Source of the DNA: Streptomyces olivaceus
GTDB taxonomy: Bacteria; Actinomycetota; Actinomycetes; Streptomycetales; Streptomycetaceae
Direction: 5' to 3'
Length of the DNA: 64,000 nucleotides
NCBI RefSeq assembly: GCF_000721235.1
Contig: NZ_JOFH01000027.1
Coordinates: 124,001 to 188,000 of the forward strand
The notes beneath the pieces are model-generated. The model searched no databases. It had not been told where the DNA came from and was given only the letters and a program-made list of their open reading frames with translations. The translations under genes and the position numbers were made by a program. Of the stretch, positions 43,420-51,772 are shown one piece after another. Within the stretch, counting starts at the first letter, position 1. Each line of letters begins with the position of its first letter.

Positions 43420-43850
43420 GGCAAGCCTCCGAAAACAGTCGGCGCTATGGCCGGAGCATGTCCGTCCCGAGGCCGGTTCCGGGCATGGCGGTGCCCGAGC
43501 CGGTGATCGCTGTGCTTCTTTCTCCGTCCGTGCGGCCGGCCCGGTCAGCAACAGGGCAGGGCGGACGGACCGCCGAGGGACGCGTCCAGTGGTGCCCCGT
43601 GTACGGCGAGCGCCTGTGCGTCAGGCACGGGTACGGCAGGCACGGGTACGGCAACCACGGGTACTGCAAGCACTGGTACGGCAGGCACGGGTACGTCAAG
43701 CGCGTGTACGGCAAGCACGTCAAAGCTCCCCGAAAGTGGCCTTCAGTGGTCATTGACAGTCGGAAAAGCGACGTGAATGACCTTACTGTGGTCCACTTCG
43801 GGGAGCCGGGTGAGCGACCCCTTTTCGTTCCCCTAAGGGGAATCCCTCAT
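43420..43850. promoter_or_regulatory. 431-base region upstream of the LuxR gene
   Basis: This region separates ispG (stop at 43851) from the LuxR start. It contains a small hairpin, TTCCCC-TAA-GGGGAA (43828-43842), just past ispG that may be a weak terminator. It also has an inverted repeat, GGTCATT with AATGACC, spaced 21 bases (43748-43782), and a tandem 15-bp repeat (listed separately). No gene is supported on either strand. Confidence 0.55.
43605..43724. repeat. Eight tandem 15-bp repeats upstream of the LuxR regulator
   Basis: The unit is GGCAGGCACGGGTAC with variants; eight copies run head to tail from 43605 to 43724, the central ones nearly identical. On the minus strand the unit begins GTACCCGTGCCTGCC. 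The position, about 190-300 bases before the LuxR start, suits an iterated operator. Translated, it gives only low-complexity HGYGR or YPCLP strings, so coding is unlikely. Confidence 0.8.
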
Positions 43851-45002
43851 TCAACCGGTGACGACCGTGACGGAGCCTCCTGCCTGCTCGTCCATCGTCT
43901 CGGCGAGGCTCAGCGCCTCCTCGATGAGGGTCTCGACGATCTTTGACTCGGGGACGGTCTTGACGACCTCGCCCTTGACGAAGATCTGCCCCTTGCCGTT
44001 GCCGGACGCCACCCCGAGGTCGGCCTCGCGCGCCTCGCCGGGGCCGTTGACCACGCACCCCATCACGGCGACCCGCAGGGGCACCTCCATGCCCTCCAGG
44101 CCGGCGGTGACCTCGTCGGCGAGCTTGTAGACGTCCACCTGCGCCCGGCCGCACGAGGGGCAGGAGACGATCTCCAGCTTGCGCGGCCGCAGGTTGAGCG
44201 ACTGCAGGATCTGCGCACCGACCTTGACCTCCTCCACCGGCGGCGCCGAGAGGGAGACCCGGATGGTGTCGCCGATGCCCTGGCGCAGCAGCGCCCCGAA
44301 GGCCACGGCGGACTTGACGGTGCCCTGGAACGCCGGCCCCGCCTCGGTGACGCCCAGGTGCAGCGGGTAGTCGCACTGCTCGGCGAGGATCTCGTAGGCG
44401 CGGATCATGACCACGGGGTCGTTGTGCTTGACCGAGATCTTCAGTTCGTGGAAGTCGTGTTCGGCGAAGAGCGACGCCTCCCACAGCGCCGACTCGGCCA
44501 GCGCCTCCGGAGTGGCCTTCCCGTACTTGCGCATCAGGCGCGCGTCCAGCGACCCGGCGTTCACCCCGATCCGGATCGGGGTGCCGTGGTCCTTGGCGGC
44601 GCGGGCGATCTCGCCCACCTTGTCGTCGAACTTCTTGATGTTGCCCGGGTTGACCCGCACCGCCGCACAGCCGGCCTCGATCGCCGCGAAGACGTACTTC
44701 GGCTGGAAGTGGATGTCGGCGATCACCGGGATCTTCGACTTGCGGGCGATCGCGGGCAGCGCCTCGGCGTCGTCCGCGCTCGGGCAGGCGACCCGCACGA
44801 TGTCGCAGCCCGCGGCGGTGAGTTCGGCGATCTGCTGGAGGGTGGCGTTGACGTCGGCCGTGACGGTCGTCGTCATCGACTGCACCGACACGGGATGGTC
44901 ACTGCCCACACCGACCGGCCCGACCTGCAACTGGCGGGTCTTGCGGCGGTCGGCGAGCGTGACGGGCGGCGTAGCGGGCATTCCGAGCGCGACCTGGGTC
45001 AC
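43851..45002 (-). CDS. ispG: IspG, 4-hydroxy-3-methylbut-2-enyl diphosphate synthase
   Basis: A 383-residue iron-sulfur enzyme that converts MEcPP to HMBPP, the sixth MEP-pathway step. Visible are [16 protein letters not shown] near 44, [14 protein letters not shown] near 88, VRVNPGNIK near 110 and the [4Fe-4S] Cys motifs SCPSCGR near 276 and [12 protein letters not shown] near 312. GTG 45002 overlaps the dxs stop (GTGA). Being clustered with dxs and ispH beside terpenoid genes, it is probably a second, pathway-dedicated copy that boosts precursor supply. Confidence 0.95.
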   Translation of the reverse strand: MTQVALGMPATPPVTLADRRKTRQLQVGPVGVGSDHPVSVQSMTTTVTADVNATLQQIAELTAAGCDIVRVACPSADDAEALPAIARKSKIPVIADIHFQPKYVFAAIEAGCAAVRVNPGNIKKFDDKVGEIARAAKDHGTPIRIGVNAGSLDARLMRKYGKATPEALAESALWEASLFAEHDFHELKISVKHNDPVVMIRAYEILAEQCDYPLHLGVTEAGPAFQGTVKSAVAFGALLRQGIGDTIRVSLSAPPVEEVKVGAQILQSLNLRPRKLEIVSCPSCGRAQVDVYKLADEVTAGLEGMEVPLRVAVMGCVVNGPGEAREADLGVASGNGKGQIFVKGEVVKTVPESKIVETLIEEALSLAETMDEQAGGSVTVVTG

Positions 45003-46816
45003 CGTGGAGTCCTCTCCCGACGGGGTGCCGGTGGTGTGGGGGATGGCGCCGCGGCATGGTGCAGCGCGAGCGCGGTGTCGGCGACGGACCGCGCGGTGAG
45101 GCCGTGTTCGGCGAGGATGTCCGGCCGCTCGCCGTGGTCGAGGAAGGCGTGCGGCAGCCCCAGGGCGTGCACCGGCGCCGGCACCCGGGCATCGGCGCAC
45201 GCCTGTGCCAGGGCGGCGCCCACCCCGCCGGCGCGCACCCCGTCCTCGACGGACAGGGTCAGCGTGTGCCGGGCGGCCAGATGGACCAGGTCGGGGGAGA
45301 CCGGCAGGACCCAGCGCGGGTCGACGACCGTGACCCCGACGCCCTCGGCGGCGAGCAGCTCCGCCGCGCCCAGCGCCGTACCCGCGAGCACCCCGGTGCT
45401 GACGAGCAGCACGTCCAGCGGCCGGGACCGGGTGCGGTGCAGTACGTCCAGGCCCTGCATCCGGCCCAGCGCCGGGATCTCCGGCCCCGCGCCGCCCTTC
45501 GGGAAGCGCAGCGCGGTGGGGCCGTCCCCGATGTCCAGCGCCTCCTCCAGCAGTTCCGTGAGACGGGCGGGGTCCCGGGGCGCGGCGACCCGCATGCCCG
45601 GCACCGTGCCCAGCAGGGAGAGGTCCCACATGCCGTGGTGGCTGGGGCCGTCGGGACCGGTGACGCCCGCTCGGTCCAGGACGAAGGTCACCGGCAGCCC
45701 GTGCAGGGCCACGTCCATCATGACCTGGTCCACGGCCCGGTTGAGGAACGTGGCGTACAGGCACACCACGGGGTGCAGCCCGGCCATGGCCATCCCCGCG
45801 GCACTGGTGACCGCGTGCTGCTCGGCGATGCCGGTGTCGAAGACCCGGTCCGGGAAGCTCCGGGCGAACCGGTGCAGTCCGACCGGCCGCAGCATCGCCG
45901 CGGTCAGCGCGACGACGTCGGGACGCCTCGCGCCGATCCGCTCCATCTCCGAGCCGAAGGTGCCCGTCCACGAGGGCGAACCGCCGCCCCGCGGCAGGCC
46001 CGTGGCGGAGTCGACGACGCCGATGCCGTGCATGCGGTCGGCCTCGTCGTTCTCGGCGTGGACGTACCCCCGGCCCTTCTCGGTGACGCAGTGGACGACG
46101 ACCGGGCCGGTCAGCCCCGCCGCCCGGCGGAACGCCTCCTCGACGGCGGCGACGTCGTGCCCGTCCACCGGACCGAGGTAGGCGAAGCCCATGGTCTCGA
46201 AGAGGTTGGGCCCCTGGTGGGAACCGGCCCGCAGGGCGGTCAGGTGCTCGGCCAGCCCACCGACGGTGGGATCGTAGGAGCGGCCGTTGTCGTTGAGTAC
46301 GACGATCACCGAACCGCCGCCGCTGCCCAGGTTGTTCATCGCCTCCCAGGCCATGCCGCCGGTCAGCGCGCCGTCCCCGGTGACCGCGACCACGCGGCGG
46401 TGGTCCTCACCGAGCAGCCGCTGGGCCTTGGCCAGGCCGTCCGCGTAGGACAGCGCGGTGGAGGCGTGCGAGTTCTCCACCAGATCGTGCTCGGACTCCT
46501 CGCGCAGGGGGTAGCCGGACAGGCCCCCGGCCGCGCGCAGCGAGTCGAAGGCGGCCTGCCGGCCGGTGAGCAGCTTGTGGACGTAGGACTGGTGGCCGGT
46601 GTCGAACACCACGCGGTCCACGGGGGAGTCGAACACCCGGTGCAGCGCGATGGTCAGCTCCACCACACCGAGGTTCGGACCGAGGTGTCCGCCGGTCGCG
46701 CACACCTTCTCGATCAGGAAGTCCCGGATCTCGCCCGCCAGGGCGGGCAGTTGGTCCGGGTGCAGCCCTTTGAGGTCCTCGGAGCCGGTGATCCGGCCGA
46801 GCACAGAGAATGACAC
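44999..46816 (-). CDS. dxs: 1-deoxy-D-xylulose-5-phosphate synthase
   Basis: A 605-residue thiamine-diphosphate transketolase-fold enzyme, the entry and flux-controlling step of the MEP pathway. It has [18 protein letters not shown] (substrate His) near 41, [20 protein letters not shown] (ThDP/Mg GDG...N) near 143, [18 protein letters not shown] (catalytic Glu) near 325 and [20 protein letters not shown] near 383. The C-terminal 25 residues are a disordered Pro/Arg tail. Start GTG 46816; the gene begins 12 bases after ispH and is coupled to ispG. Confidence 0.95.
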   Translation of the reverse strand: MSFSVLGRITGSEDLKGLHPDQLPALAGEIRDFLIEKVCATGGHLGPNLGVVELTIALHRVFDSPVDRVVFDTGHQSYVHKLLTGRQAAFDSLRAAGGLSGYPLREESEHDLVENSHASTALSYADGLAKAQRLLGEDHRRVVAVTGDGALTGGMAWEAMNNLGSGGGSVIVVLNDNGRSYDPTVGGLAEHLTALRAGSHQGPNLFETMGFAYLGPVDGHDVAAVEEAFRRAAGLTGPVVVHCVTEKGRGYVHAENDEADRMHGIGVVDSATGLPRGGGSPSWTGTFGSEMERIGARRPDVVALTAAMLRPVGLHRFARSFPDRVFDTGIAEQHAVTSAAGMAMAGLHPVVCLYATFLNRAVDQVMMDVALHGLPVTFVLDRAGVTGPDGPSHHGMWDLSLLGTVPGMRVAAPRDPARLTELLEEALDIGDGPTALRFPKGGAGPEIPALGRMQGLDVLHRTRSRPLDVLLVSTGVLAGTALGAAELLAAEGVGVTVVDPRWVLPVSPDLVHLAARHTLTLSVEDGVRAGGVGAALAQACADARVPAPVHALGLPHAFLDHGERPDILAEHGLTARSVADTALALHHAAAPSPTPPAPRRERTPR

Positions 46817-46828
46817 GTCTCGCCTCGC

Positions 46829-47830
46829 TCAGCTGGGGCGGCCGTCCGCCGGCGGACGCGGCCGAGCGCGTACCGCCGAGGGAAGGTCGAAATGTATGTC
46901 TTCGCGAGTGATCTCGCGTTCCTCGACGTCGACCGGGCCGAAGCCCTTCAGCCACGTCACCACCTCCGTCACCAGGGCGGGCGGCGCCGAGGCACCGGCC
47001 GTCAGCCCCACCGTCCGCACCCCGTCCAGCCACTCCTCGGGGATGTCCGCGGCCCGGTCGATCAGCTCGGCCCGGGTGCCCCCGCGGCGCGCCATCTCCA
47101 CCAGCCGTACCGAGTTGGAGGAGTTCTCCGACCCGACGACCAGGACGAGGTCCGACTCCGCGACGATCGCCGAGAGCGCGGCCTGCCGGTTGGTGGTGGC
47201 GTAGCAGATGTCGTCCGACGGCGGCTCCTGGAGCAGCGGGAACGTCTCCCGCAGCGCCCCGACGACCTCCGCGGTCTCGTCGACGGCCAGCGTGGTCTGG
47301 GTGAGGTACGACACGGCCCGCCCGTCGGCCGTCGGGAGCGCGCGCGCCTCCTCCGCCGTCTCGACCAGCACCATGGACCCGGGCGCCTCGCCCATGGTGC
47401 CCTCGACCTCCTCGTGTCCGGCGTGCCCCACGAGGACGACGGTGTCGCCCCGGGCGGCGAAACGGCGCGCCTCCGCGTGCACCTTGGCGACCAGGGGACA
47501 GGTTCCGTCGATCACCTCCAGACCGCGCCGGGCCGCCTCGTCGCGCACCGCGGGCGAGACCCCGTGTGCGGAGAAGACCACCGTCGAGCCGTCGGGCACC
47601 TCGTCCAGTTCGTCGACGAACACCGCGCCACGATCCGCCAGATCGTCGACGACGGTGACGTTGTGCACGATCTGCTTGCGGACGTAGACGGGGGCGCCGC
47701 GGGATTCCAGCGCCCGCTCGACGATCTCGATGGCCCGTTCGACACCCGCGCAGAAGGACCGGGGACCGGCCAGCAGGACGCGACGGCGTACCCCGCTGCC
47801 CGCGTACGTATCCGAGCTCACATCAGTCAC
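46829..47830 (-). CDS. ispH: IspH, 4-hydroxy-3-methylbut-2-enyl diphosphate reductase
   Basis: A 333-residue enzyme of the last MEP step, making IPP and DMAPP. The three cluster Cys are seen in [12 protein letters not shown] near 27, [12 protein letters not shown] near 110 and [13 protein letters not shown] near 205. The His/Glu/Thr active-site motifs [43 protein letters not shown] and TAGASAPP are all present. It is the first gene of the ispH-dxs-ispG operon. GTG start 47830. Confidence 0.95.
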   Translation of the reverse strand: MTDVSSDTYAGSGVRRRVLLAGPRSFCAGVERAIEIVERALESRGAPVYVRKQIVHNVTVVDDLADRGAVFVDELDEVPDGSTVVFSAHGVSPAVRDEAARRGLEVIDGTCPLVAKVHAEARRFAARGDTVVLVGHAGHEEVEGTMGEAPGSMVLVETAEEARALPTADGRAVSYLTQTTLAVDETAEVVGALRETFPLLQEPPSDDICYATTNRQAALSAIVAESDLVLVVGSENSSNSVRLVEMARRGGTRAELIDRAADIPEEWLDGVRTVGLTAGASAPPALVTEVVTWLKGFGPVDVEEREITREDIHFDLPSAVRARPRPPADGRPS

Positions 47831-48054
47831 GGCCCGGACACTAGGGACGACGCCTCCCCGCCCTCAACGCCCGTTTCCACTTTCCGGAACGGCCGCGTGA
47901 ACGGCCGCCCGCCCCGCGGCACCCGCGCCCCGCCCGCCGAAAGGGCCCGATACCGAGACCCCACGGGCCAGCCGACCCCGCCGATCTTGAGCCCGCCGAG
48001 CGCGCCCGGGTAGGCATGGAACGGTCAAGGGCGCCGGGGCGACGGGAGTATCGC

Positions 48055-48831
48055 ATGGACGACGAGCGAGACCTTCCGGTGCCCGGCACCGCCGGAGGCC
48101 CGCTGCGCAAGGCGCTCGCCGTCCTGGAGGTACTGGCCGAGGCGCCGGGGCCGCTGACCCTGTCGGAGCTGTCCCGCCTGGCGGACCTCCCCAAGTCCAC
48201 GCTGCACCGCCTGATGCGCGTGCTGACCGACAACGGCCTCGCGGTGCGCAAGGAGTCCAAGTCCTACGAACTCGGCACGTACCTCTCGCGACTGGCCGCC
48301 ACCGGCGGCGGCCCGCCCCCGGCACACGGGCCCGACTACCCGGTCACGCCCTTCCTGCTGGACCTGTTCCGCCGGACCAACCGCATCGTCAGCCTCGGCA
48401 CCCTCGCAGGCACCAGGGTCCGGCACACCGGCACCCTCTACGGCCAGGAACACGCCCGCCTGGCGATGGCCCTGCGGCAGCCGGTCCCCGCGCACACGTC
48501 GGCGGCCGGCCGGCTCCTGCTCGCGATGGCCGGGCAGAACCCGGCGGACGTCCTGGCCGCCACGGCGCCCGGATCACGCGCGCTCCCGGCGAGAACGGAC
48601 GCGATGCGCCGCGAGTTCGCCCGCATCCGGCGCACGGGCCTGTCCTACGCCAGGAGCGAGCGCATCCCCGAACTGGTCGAACTGGCCGCCCCGGTCCGCC
48701 TCGGCCGAACCGGTCCGCCGGCCGCGATCGTGGTGGCCGACACGGCCACCAACCGGGATCTGCGCAGCGTCGCGCGGACCCTGCGGAACACGGTGGACGC
48801 GATCGAACGCGACCTTGCCGCCGTGTGCTGA
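48055..48831 (+). CDS. IclR-family transcriptional regulator
   Basis: A 258-residue regulator. The N-terminal winged helix is LRKALAVLEVLAEAPGPLTLSELSRLADLPKSTLHRLMRVLTDNGL (about residues 17-62), and the C-terminal IclR effector domain includes HTSAAGRLLLAMAG and AAPVRLGRTGPPAAIVVADT. The sensed ligand is unknown. ATG 48055 follows GGGAG nine bases upstream; the alternative ATG at 48016 has no ribosome site. It is divergent from ispH with about 220 bases between, so it may control the MEP operon or the following flavin reductase. Its last 12 codons are the first copy of a tandem array that continues past the stop. Confidence 0.85.
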   Translation: MDDERDLPVPGTAGGPLRKALAVLEVLAEAPGPLTLSELSRLADLPKSTLHRLMRVLTDNGLAVRKESKSYELGTYLSRLAATGGGPPPAHGPDYPVTPFLLDLFRRTNRIVSLGTLAGTRVRHTGTLYGQEHARLAMALRQPVPAHTSAAGRLLLAMAGQNPADVLAATAPGSRALPARTDAMRREFARIRRTGLSYARSERIPELVELAAPVRLGRTGPPAAIVVADTATNRDLRSVARTLRNTVDAIERDLAAVC

Positions 48832-49020
48832 CGACGGCGATCGAACGGGACCGCGCCGCTGTACGCCGACGGCGGCGATCGAATGAGACTCGCCGCTGTG
48901 CGCCGGCGGTGGCGGTGGCGAATGAACGGCACCTCGCCGCTGCGTGCTGGCGAATGAACGAGACCTCGCCGCTGCGTGCCGACGGCGGCGAATGGACGGC
49001 ACCTCGCCGCTCCGCGCTGA
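48799..49020 (+). repeat. Six tandem copies of the iclR 3' end
   Basis: Copies start near 48799, 48837, 48875, 48918, 48950 and 48988, each about 38 bases, of the form GCGATCGAACG(C/G)GACC...GCCGCTGTGTGC. The first copy encodes the last residues of the IclR protein (AIERDLAAVC); the others lie in the non-coding gap before the flavin reductase and drift towards GCGAATGAACGGCACCTCGC. This looks like local tandem duplication of the gene end. Confidence 0.8.
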
Positions 49021-49070
49021 CCGGCGGTCGGCAGATGCGACACCGAGGCCGCGACAACCGGAGGCGAACG

Positions 49071-49565
49071 ATGATCGACCGCGAGACCTTCGTGGAGCTG
49101 ATGAGCGGGGTGTGCGCCCCGGTCACGGTGGTGACGACGGCCACCGCCGACGGGCGCCCGCACGGCAGCACCGTCTCCAGCTTCACCTCACTCTCCCTGG
49201 ACCCGCCCCTGGCGAGCTTCGCCCTGGACCGCGGCTCCGGCCTCCTGCCCCACCTGCACCAGGGCGCCCGTGTCGGCGTCAACATCCTCGCCGCCCACCA
49301 GCACGCCCTGGCCGCGTCCTTCGCCCGCCGATGCCCCGGCACGGGCTCCAAGTTCGACGGCATCACCTGGACCACCCGCGCCGGCCTCCCGCACCTCCCC
49401 GACTCCGCCGGCTGGACCGCGGGCCGCGTCGAACGCCATGTGCCCGGCGGCGACCACGTCCTCCTGGTCATCTCCGTCGAGGAGGCCCACTCGACACCCG
49501 CGGCCCCGCTGGTCTACCTCCGCAGATCCTTCGGCACGTACTCCGGGCTGCCGGCGGGCGGTTGA
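49071..49565 (+). CDS. Flavin reductase, HpaC-like
   Basis: A 164-residue FMN-binding split-barrel protein. VTVVTTATADGRPHGSTVSSFTSLSLDPPLASFALDRGS near residue 20 is the flavin-binding core of the HpaC/HsaB/ActVB group, with VGVNILAAHQHALAASFA near 75. It uses NAD(P)H to make free reduced flavin for two-component monooxygenases. The acyl-CoA-dehydrogenase-fold monooxygenase at 40.6 kb is the only obvious partner in the window. GGAGG lies seven bases before ATG 49071. Confidence 0.85.
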   Translation: MIDRETFVELMSGVCAPVTVVTTATADGRPHGSTVSSFTSLSLDPPLASFALDRGSGLLPHLHQGARVGVNILAAHQHALAASFARRCPGTGSKFDGITWTTRAGLPHLPDSAGWTAGRVERHVPGGDHVLLVISVEEAHSTPAAPLVYLRRSFGTYSGLPAGG

Positions 49566-49580
49566 CCCGGCGCCCCACCC

Positions 49581-49608
49581 GCCGGGGGCGAAGCCCCCCG
49601 CCCCCGGC
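49581..49608. terminator. Terminator hairpin between flavin reductase and Rieske oxygenase
   Basis: A 10-bp stem, GCCGGGGGCG with CGCCCCCGGC, around an eight-base loop, between convergent genes. Confidence 0.65.
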
Positions 49609-49625
49609 TTCCGGGAGCGGCCGGG

Positions 49626-50720
49626 CTACGTCACCCTGCTCTCCGCTTCCCCCGCCGCTGCCCGCAGCACCGACGACGGCACCCGCGCCCGCGGCCGGCC
49701 CGGCGGGTAGAACTGCCGGGCCCAGTGGCGGAACGGGCCGATCGGGCCGTCGCCGCGGGCCAGCCGGGGCGGAGACACGTACCGTTTCGTCGCCCAGACC
49801 GGGAAGTCCTGGGACACGAAAGCGCAGTTGCCCCGGAACATCACACCCCCCAGCAGCCGGTGTGCCGAGCCGCTCACCCAGCGGGCCAGCGGCGCCGGGA
49901 GGGCGGCCGGCTCGGCCACCTCGAAACGGCTCGTCTGGCGCAGCTGGAACGCCGCGGGCGCGATCATCGTGGTCGTGTACACGGCACAGGTGCGCACCCC
50001 GAACCGAGGGAGCGCCGTGCACACGTGCACCCGGCTGATCCCGTTCCCCTCCAGCGTCACCTCCAGCGGGCTCGCGCCCAGCAGCGGCACCCGCTCCTCG
50101 GAGCGCACGGAGATCCGGAAGGACCGCCCCTCGAAGACCGCCGGCTCGGCCACCTCCGACGCGCCCCAGCCGTGCAGCGGCGTGAAGTGCCCGATGTCCA
50201 CCGTGTTCTCGACCACGTCCTGGCTGTGCCCCGCCATCTCCCACGCGGCCACCCGCGGCGCCCGCGTCCCGAGCGTGTGCCAGGGCGTCAGCTCCCAGTC
50301 CGGCGCCCGCCCGTCGTGGTGCCGCCACACGAAGACGGCGCCGTCGACCTCCCGCACCGGCAGCAGGGTCAGGTCCGAGGACGGCGGCGGGGGCGTGCCG
50401 TACCCCGTCCGCGTGCAGGCGCCGTCCGGGCCGAAGGCGAAGCGGTGGAAGGGGCACAGCAGTTCGTCGCCCTCCAGCGCGCCGAGCCCGAGGTGCGCCC
50501 CCAGGTGCGGACAGTACGGGCGGACCGCCCGCACCTCGCCGTCGCGGAGCCGGTAGAGCACCACGTCCTCGCCCTGGAGCGGCCGGGTCAGCAGGGCCCC
50601 CCGCACCACCTCCGAGGAGAACGCCACCGAGAACCAGCCGTCGGGGTACGGCAGGACCGGCTCGTGCGCGTCGGCCGGGCTCGGACCCTCCGTGAGCGCC
50701 CGGGTGTGGCCGCGCCTCAC
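49626..50720 (-). CDS. Rieske non-haem iron oxygenase in a PTM cluster
   Basis: A 364-residue oxygenase component. The Rieske [2Fe-2S] ligands are YCPHLGAHLG (Cys-x-His) near residue 72 and LLCPFHRFAF (Cys-x2-His) near 90. The mononuclear iron site is NTVDIGHFTPLHG (Asp, His, His) near 162. The pattern resembles KshA and the Neverland/DAF-36 sterol oxygenases rather than aromatic-ring dioxygenases. The GTG start overlaps the stop of the MDR gene (GTGA), so it belongs to the PTM operon, where characterised clusters usually carry a P450 at this position. A reductase partner is not adjacent. It probably oxidises the finished tetramate macrolactam. Confidence 0.9.
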   Translation of the reverse strand: MRRGHTRALTEGPSPADAHEPVLPYPDGWFSVAFSSEVVRGALLTRPLQGEDVVLYRLRDGEVRAVRPYCPHLGAHLGLGALEGDELLCPFHRFAFGPDGACTRTGYGTPPPPSSDLTLLPVREVDGAVFVWRHHDGRAPDWELTPWHTLGTRAPRVAAWEMAGHSQDVVENTVDIGHFTPLHGWGASEVAEPAVFEGRSFRISVRSEERVPLLGASPLEVTLEGNGISRVHVCTALPRFGVRTCAVYTTTMIAPAAFQLRQTSRFEVAEPAALPAPLARWVSGSAHRLLGGVMFRGNCAFVSQDFPVWATKRYVSPPRLARGDGPIGPFRHWARQFYPPGRPRARVPSSVLRAAAGEAESRVT

Positions 50721-51772
50721 AGCTCGACCAGCACTTTGCCGAAGGACGCCGCGCGGTCGGTGTACAGGCTGCGGTAGGCGGCGGGAATGGCGTCGAAACC
50801 GTGATGCACGGTCTGCTGGTAGCGGATCTCGCCGGCGCGCACCAGCGGCCCCAGCTCGGCGTGCATCGCCGCCCAGTTGTCCTCGGTGAACCACTCCAGC
50901 GCGAAGACCCCACGGATCGTCGTGCGCGGGAACATGATGTACGGCAGCAGCCGGGGCCCGGTCCACTCGCCGCCGACCTGGCTCGCCCACTGCCAGCACA
51001 CCGCGACCCGGCTGTCCACGGTGAGCATCGTGAAGACGGTGTCGGTCATGACCCCGCCGAGGTTGTCGAAGTACCGGTCGATGCCGCCGGGAGCCGCCTT
51101 CGCCAGGTCTTCGCGGAGCTGCGCCGGGTCTCCGTCGTGCCGGAAGACGACGACGGCGTCGAAGCCGAGCGCCGTCAGCCGCGCCGCCTTCTCCGGCGAA
51201 CCGGTCGTGCCCACCACCCGCGCGCCGGCCCGCTTCGCCAACTGCCCGACCAGCGTGCCGATCGCGCCGGACGCGCCGCTGATCAGGACCGTGTCGCCGG
51301 GCCGTACGGCCAGGAAGGTGGTGAGGGTGGCCCACGCGGTCATCCCGGCGCCGCCGAGGATGCCGAGCGCGGTGCTCAGCGGCAGCGCCTCGTCGTAGTG
51401 GGCCGGGTCCAGCTTCCGGTACGCGGGGAAGACCATCGGGAACGTGCCGGTCTGCCACAGCGCCCCCGCGCCGTTGCTGACCAGGTGGGTGCGCCAGCCG
51501 CCGAAGCCCTGCACGAGGTCCCCGACGCCGAACATCGCCCGCGGTCCGGCCGCCAGCACCTCCATGATCGAGTCGGCGCCCATGTGGTCGCCCACCGGTG
51601 TGTCCAGGGCGATCCCGTGGAGGTACGGGTCGACGGAGACGTACCGCGTGCGCAGCAGCATCTCGTCCTCGGCCAGGTCGGTGTCGAGCTCCTCCGCCAC
51701 CTTCTCGTACATCCGGCCCACGTCCGGCACGCCCTCGTTGTGCTCGCTGACGATCCACTTCTCGGTTTTCAC
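50717..51772 (-). CDS. MDR-type NADP-dependent reductase/cyclase of PTM assembly
   Basis: A 351-residue medium-chain reductase of the PTGR/CurA (leukotriene B4 dehydrogenase) branch. RYVSVDPYLHGIALD near residue 43 is the branch signature, GDTVLISGASGAIGTLVGQLAKRAGARVVGTTGSPEKAA near 139 is the NADP Rossmann motif, and GGIDRYFDNLGG is near 208. No zinc-ligand Cys are present. In PTM clusters (IkaC/FtdE type) such an enzyme closes the inner ring by reductive cyclisation. The GTG overlaps the stop of the upstream flavoprotein gene, and its own stop overlaps the Rieske start, so all are translationally coupled. Confidence 0.85.
   Translation of the reverse strand: MKTEKWIVSEHNEGVPDVGRMYEKVAEELDTDLAEDEMLLRTRYVSVDPYLHGIALDTPVGDHMGADSIMEVLAAGPRAMFGVGDLVQGFGGWRTHLVSNGAGALWQTGTFPMVFPAYRKLDPAHYDEALPLSTALGILGGAGMTAWATLTTFLAVRPGDTVLISGASGAIGTLVGQLAKRAGARVVGTTGSPEKAARLTALGFDAVVVFRHDGDPAQLREDLAKAAPGGIDRYFDNLGGVMTDTVFTMLTVDSRVAVCWQWASQVGGEWTGPRLLPYIMFPRTTIRGVFALEWFTEDNWAAMHAELGPLVRAGEIRYQQTVHHGFDAIPAAYRSLYTDRAASFGKVLVEL

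Noticed and set aside
43458-43946. Plus-strand frame with HGYGR repeats (and minus frame with YPCLP repeats)
   Set aside because: The frame runs antisense into ispG, has no ribosome site, and its composition comes only from the 15-bp DNA repeat.
43605-49020. Tandem repeats at 43.6 kb and 48.8 kb considered as CRISPR-like arrays
   Set aside because: Units are contiguous without spacers and no cas genes are present.
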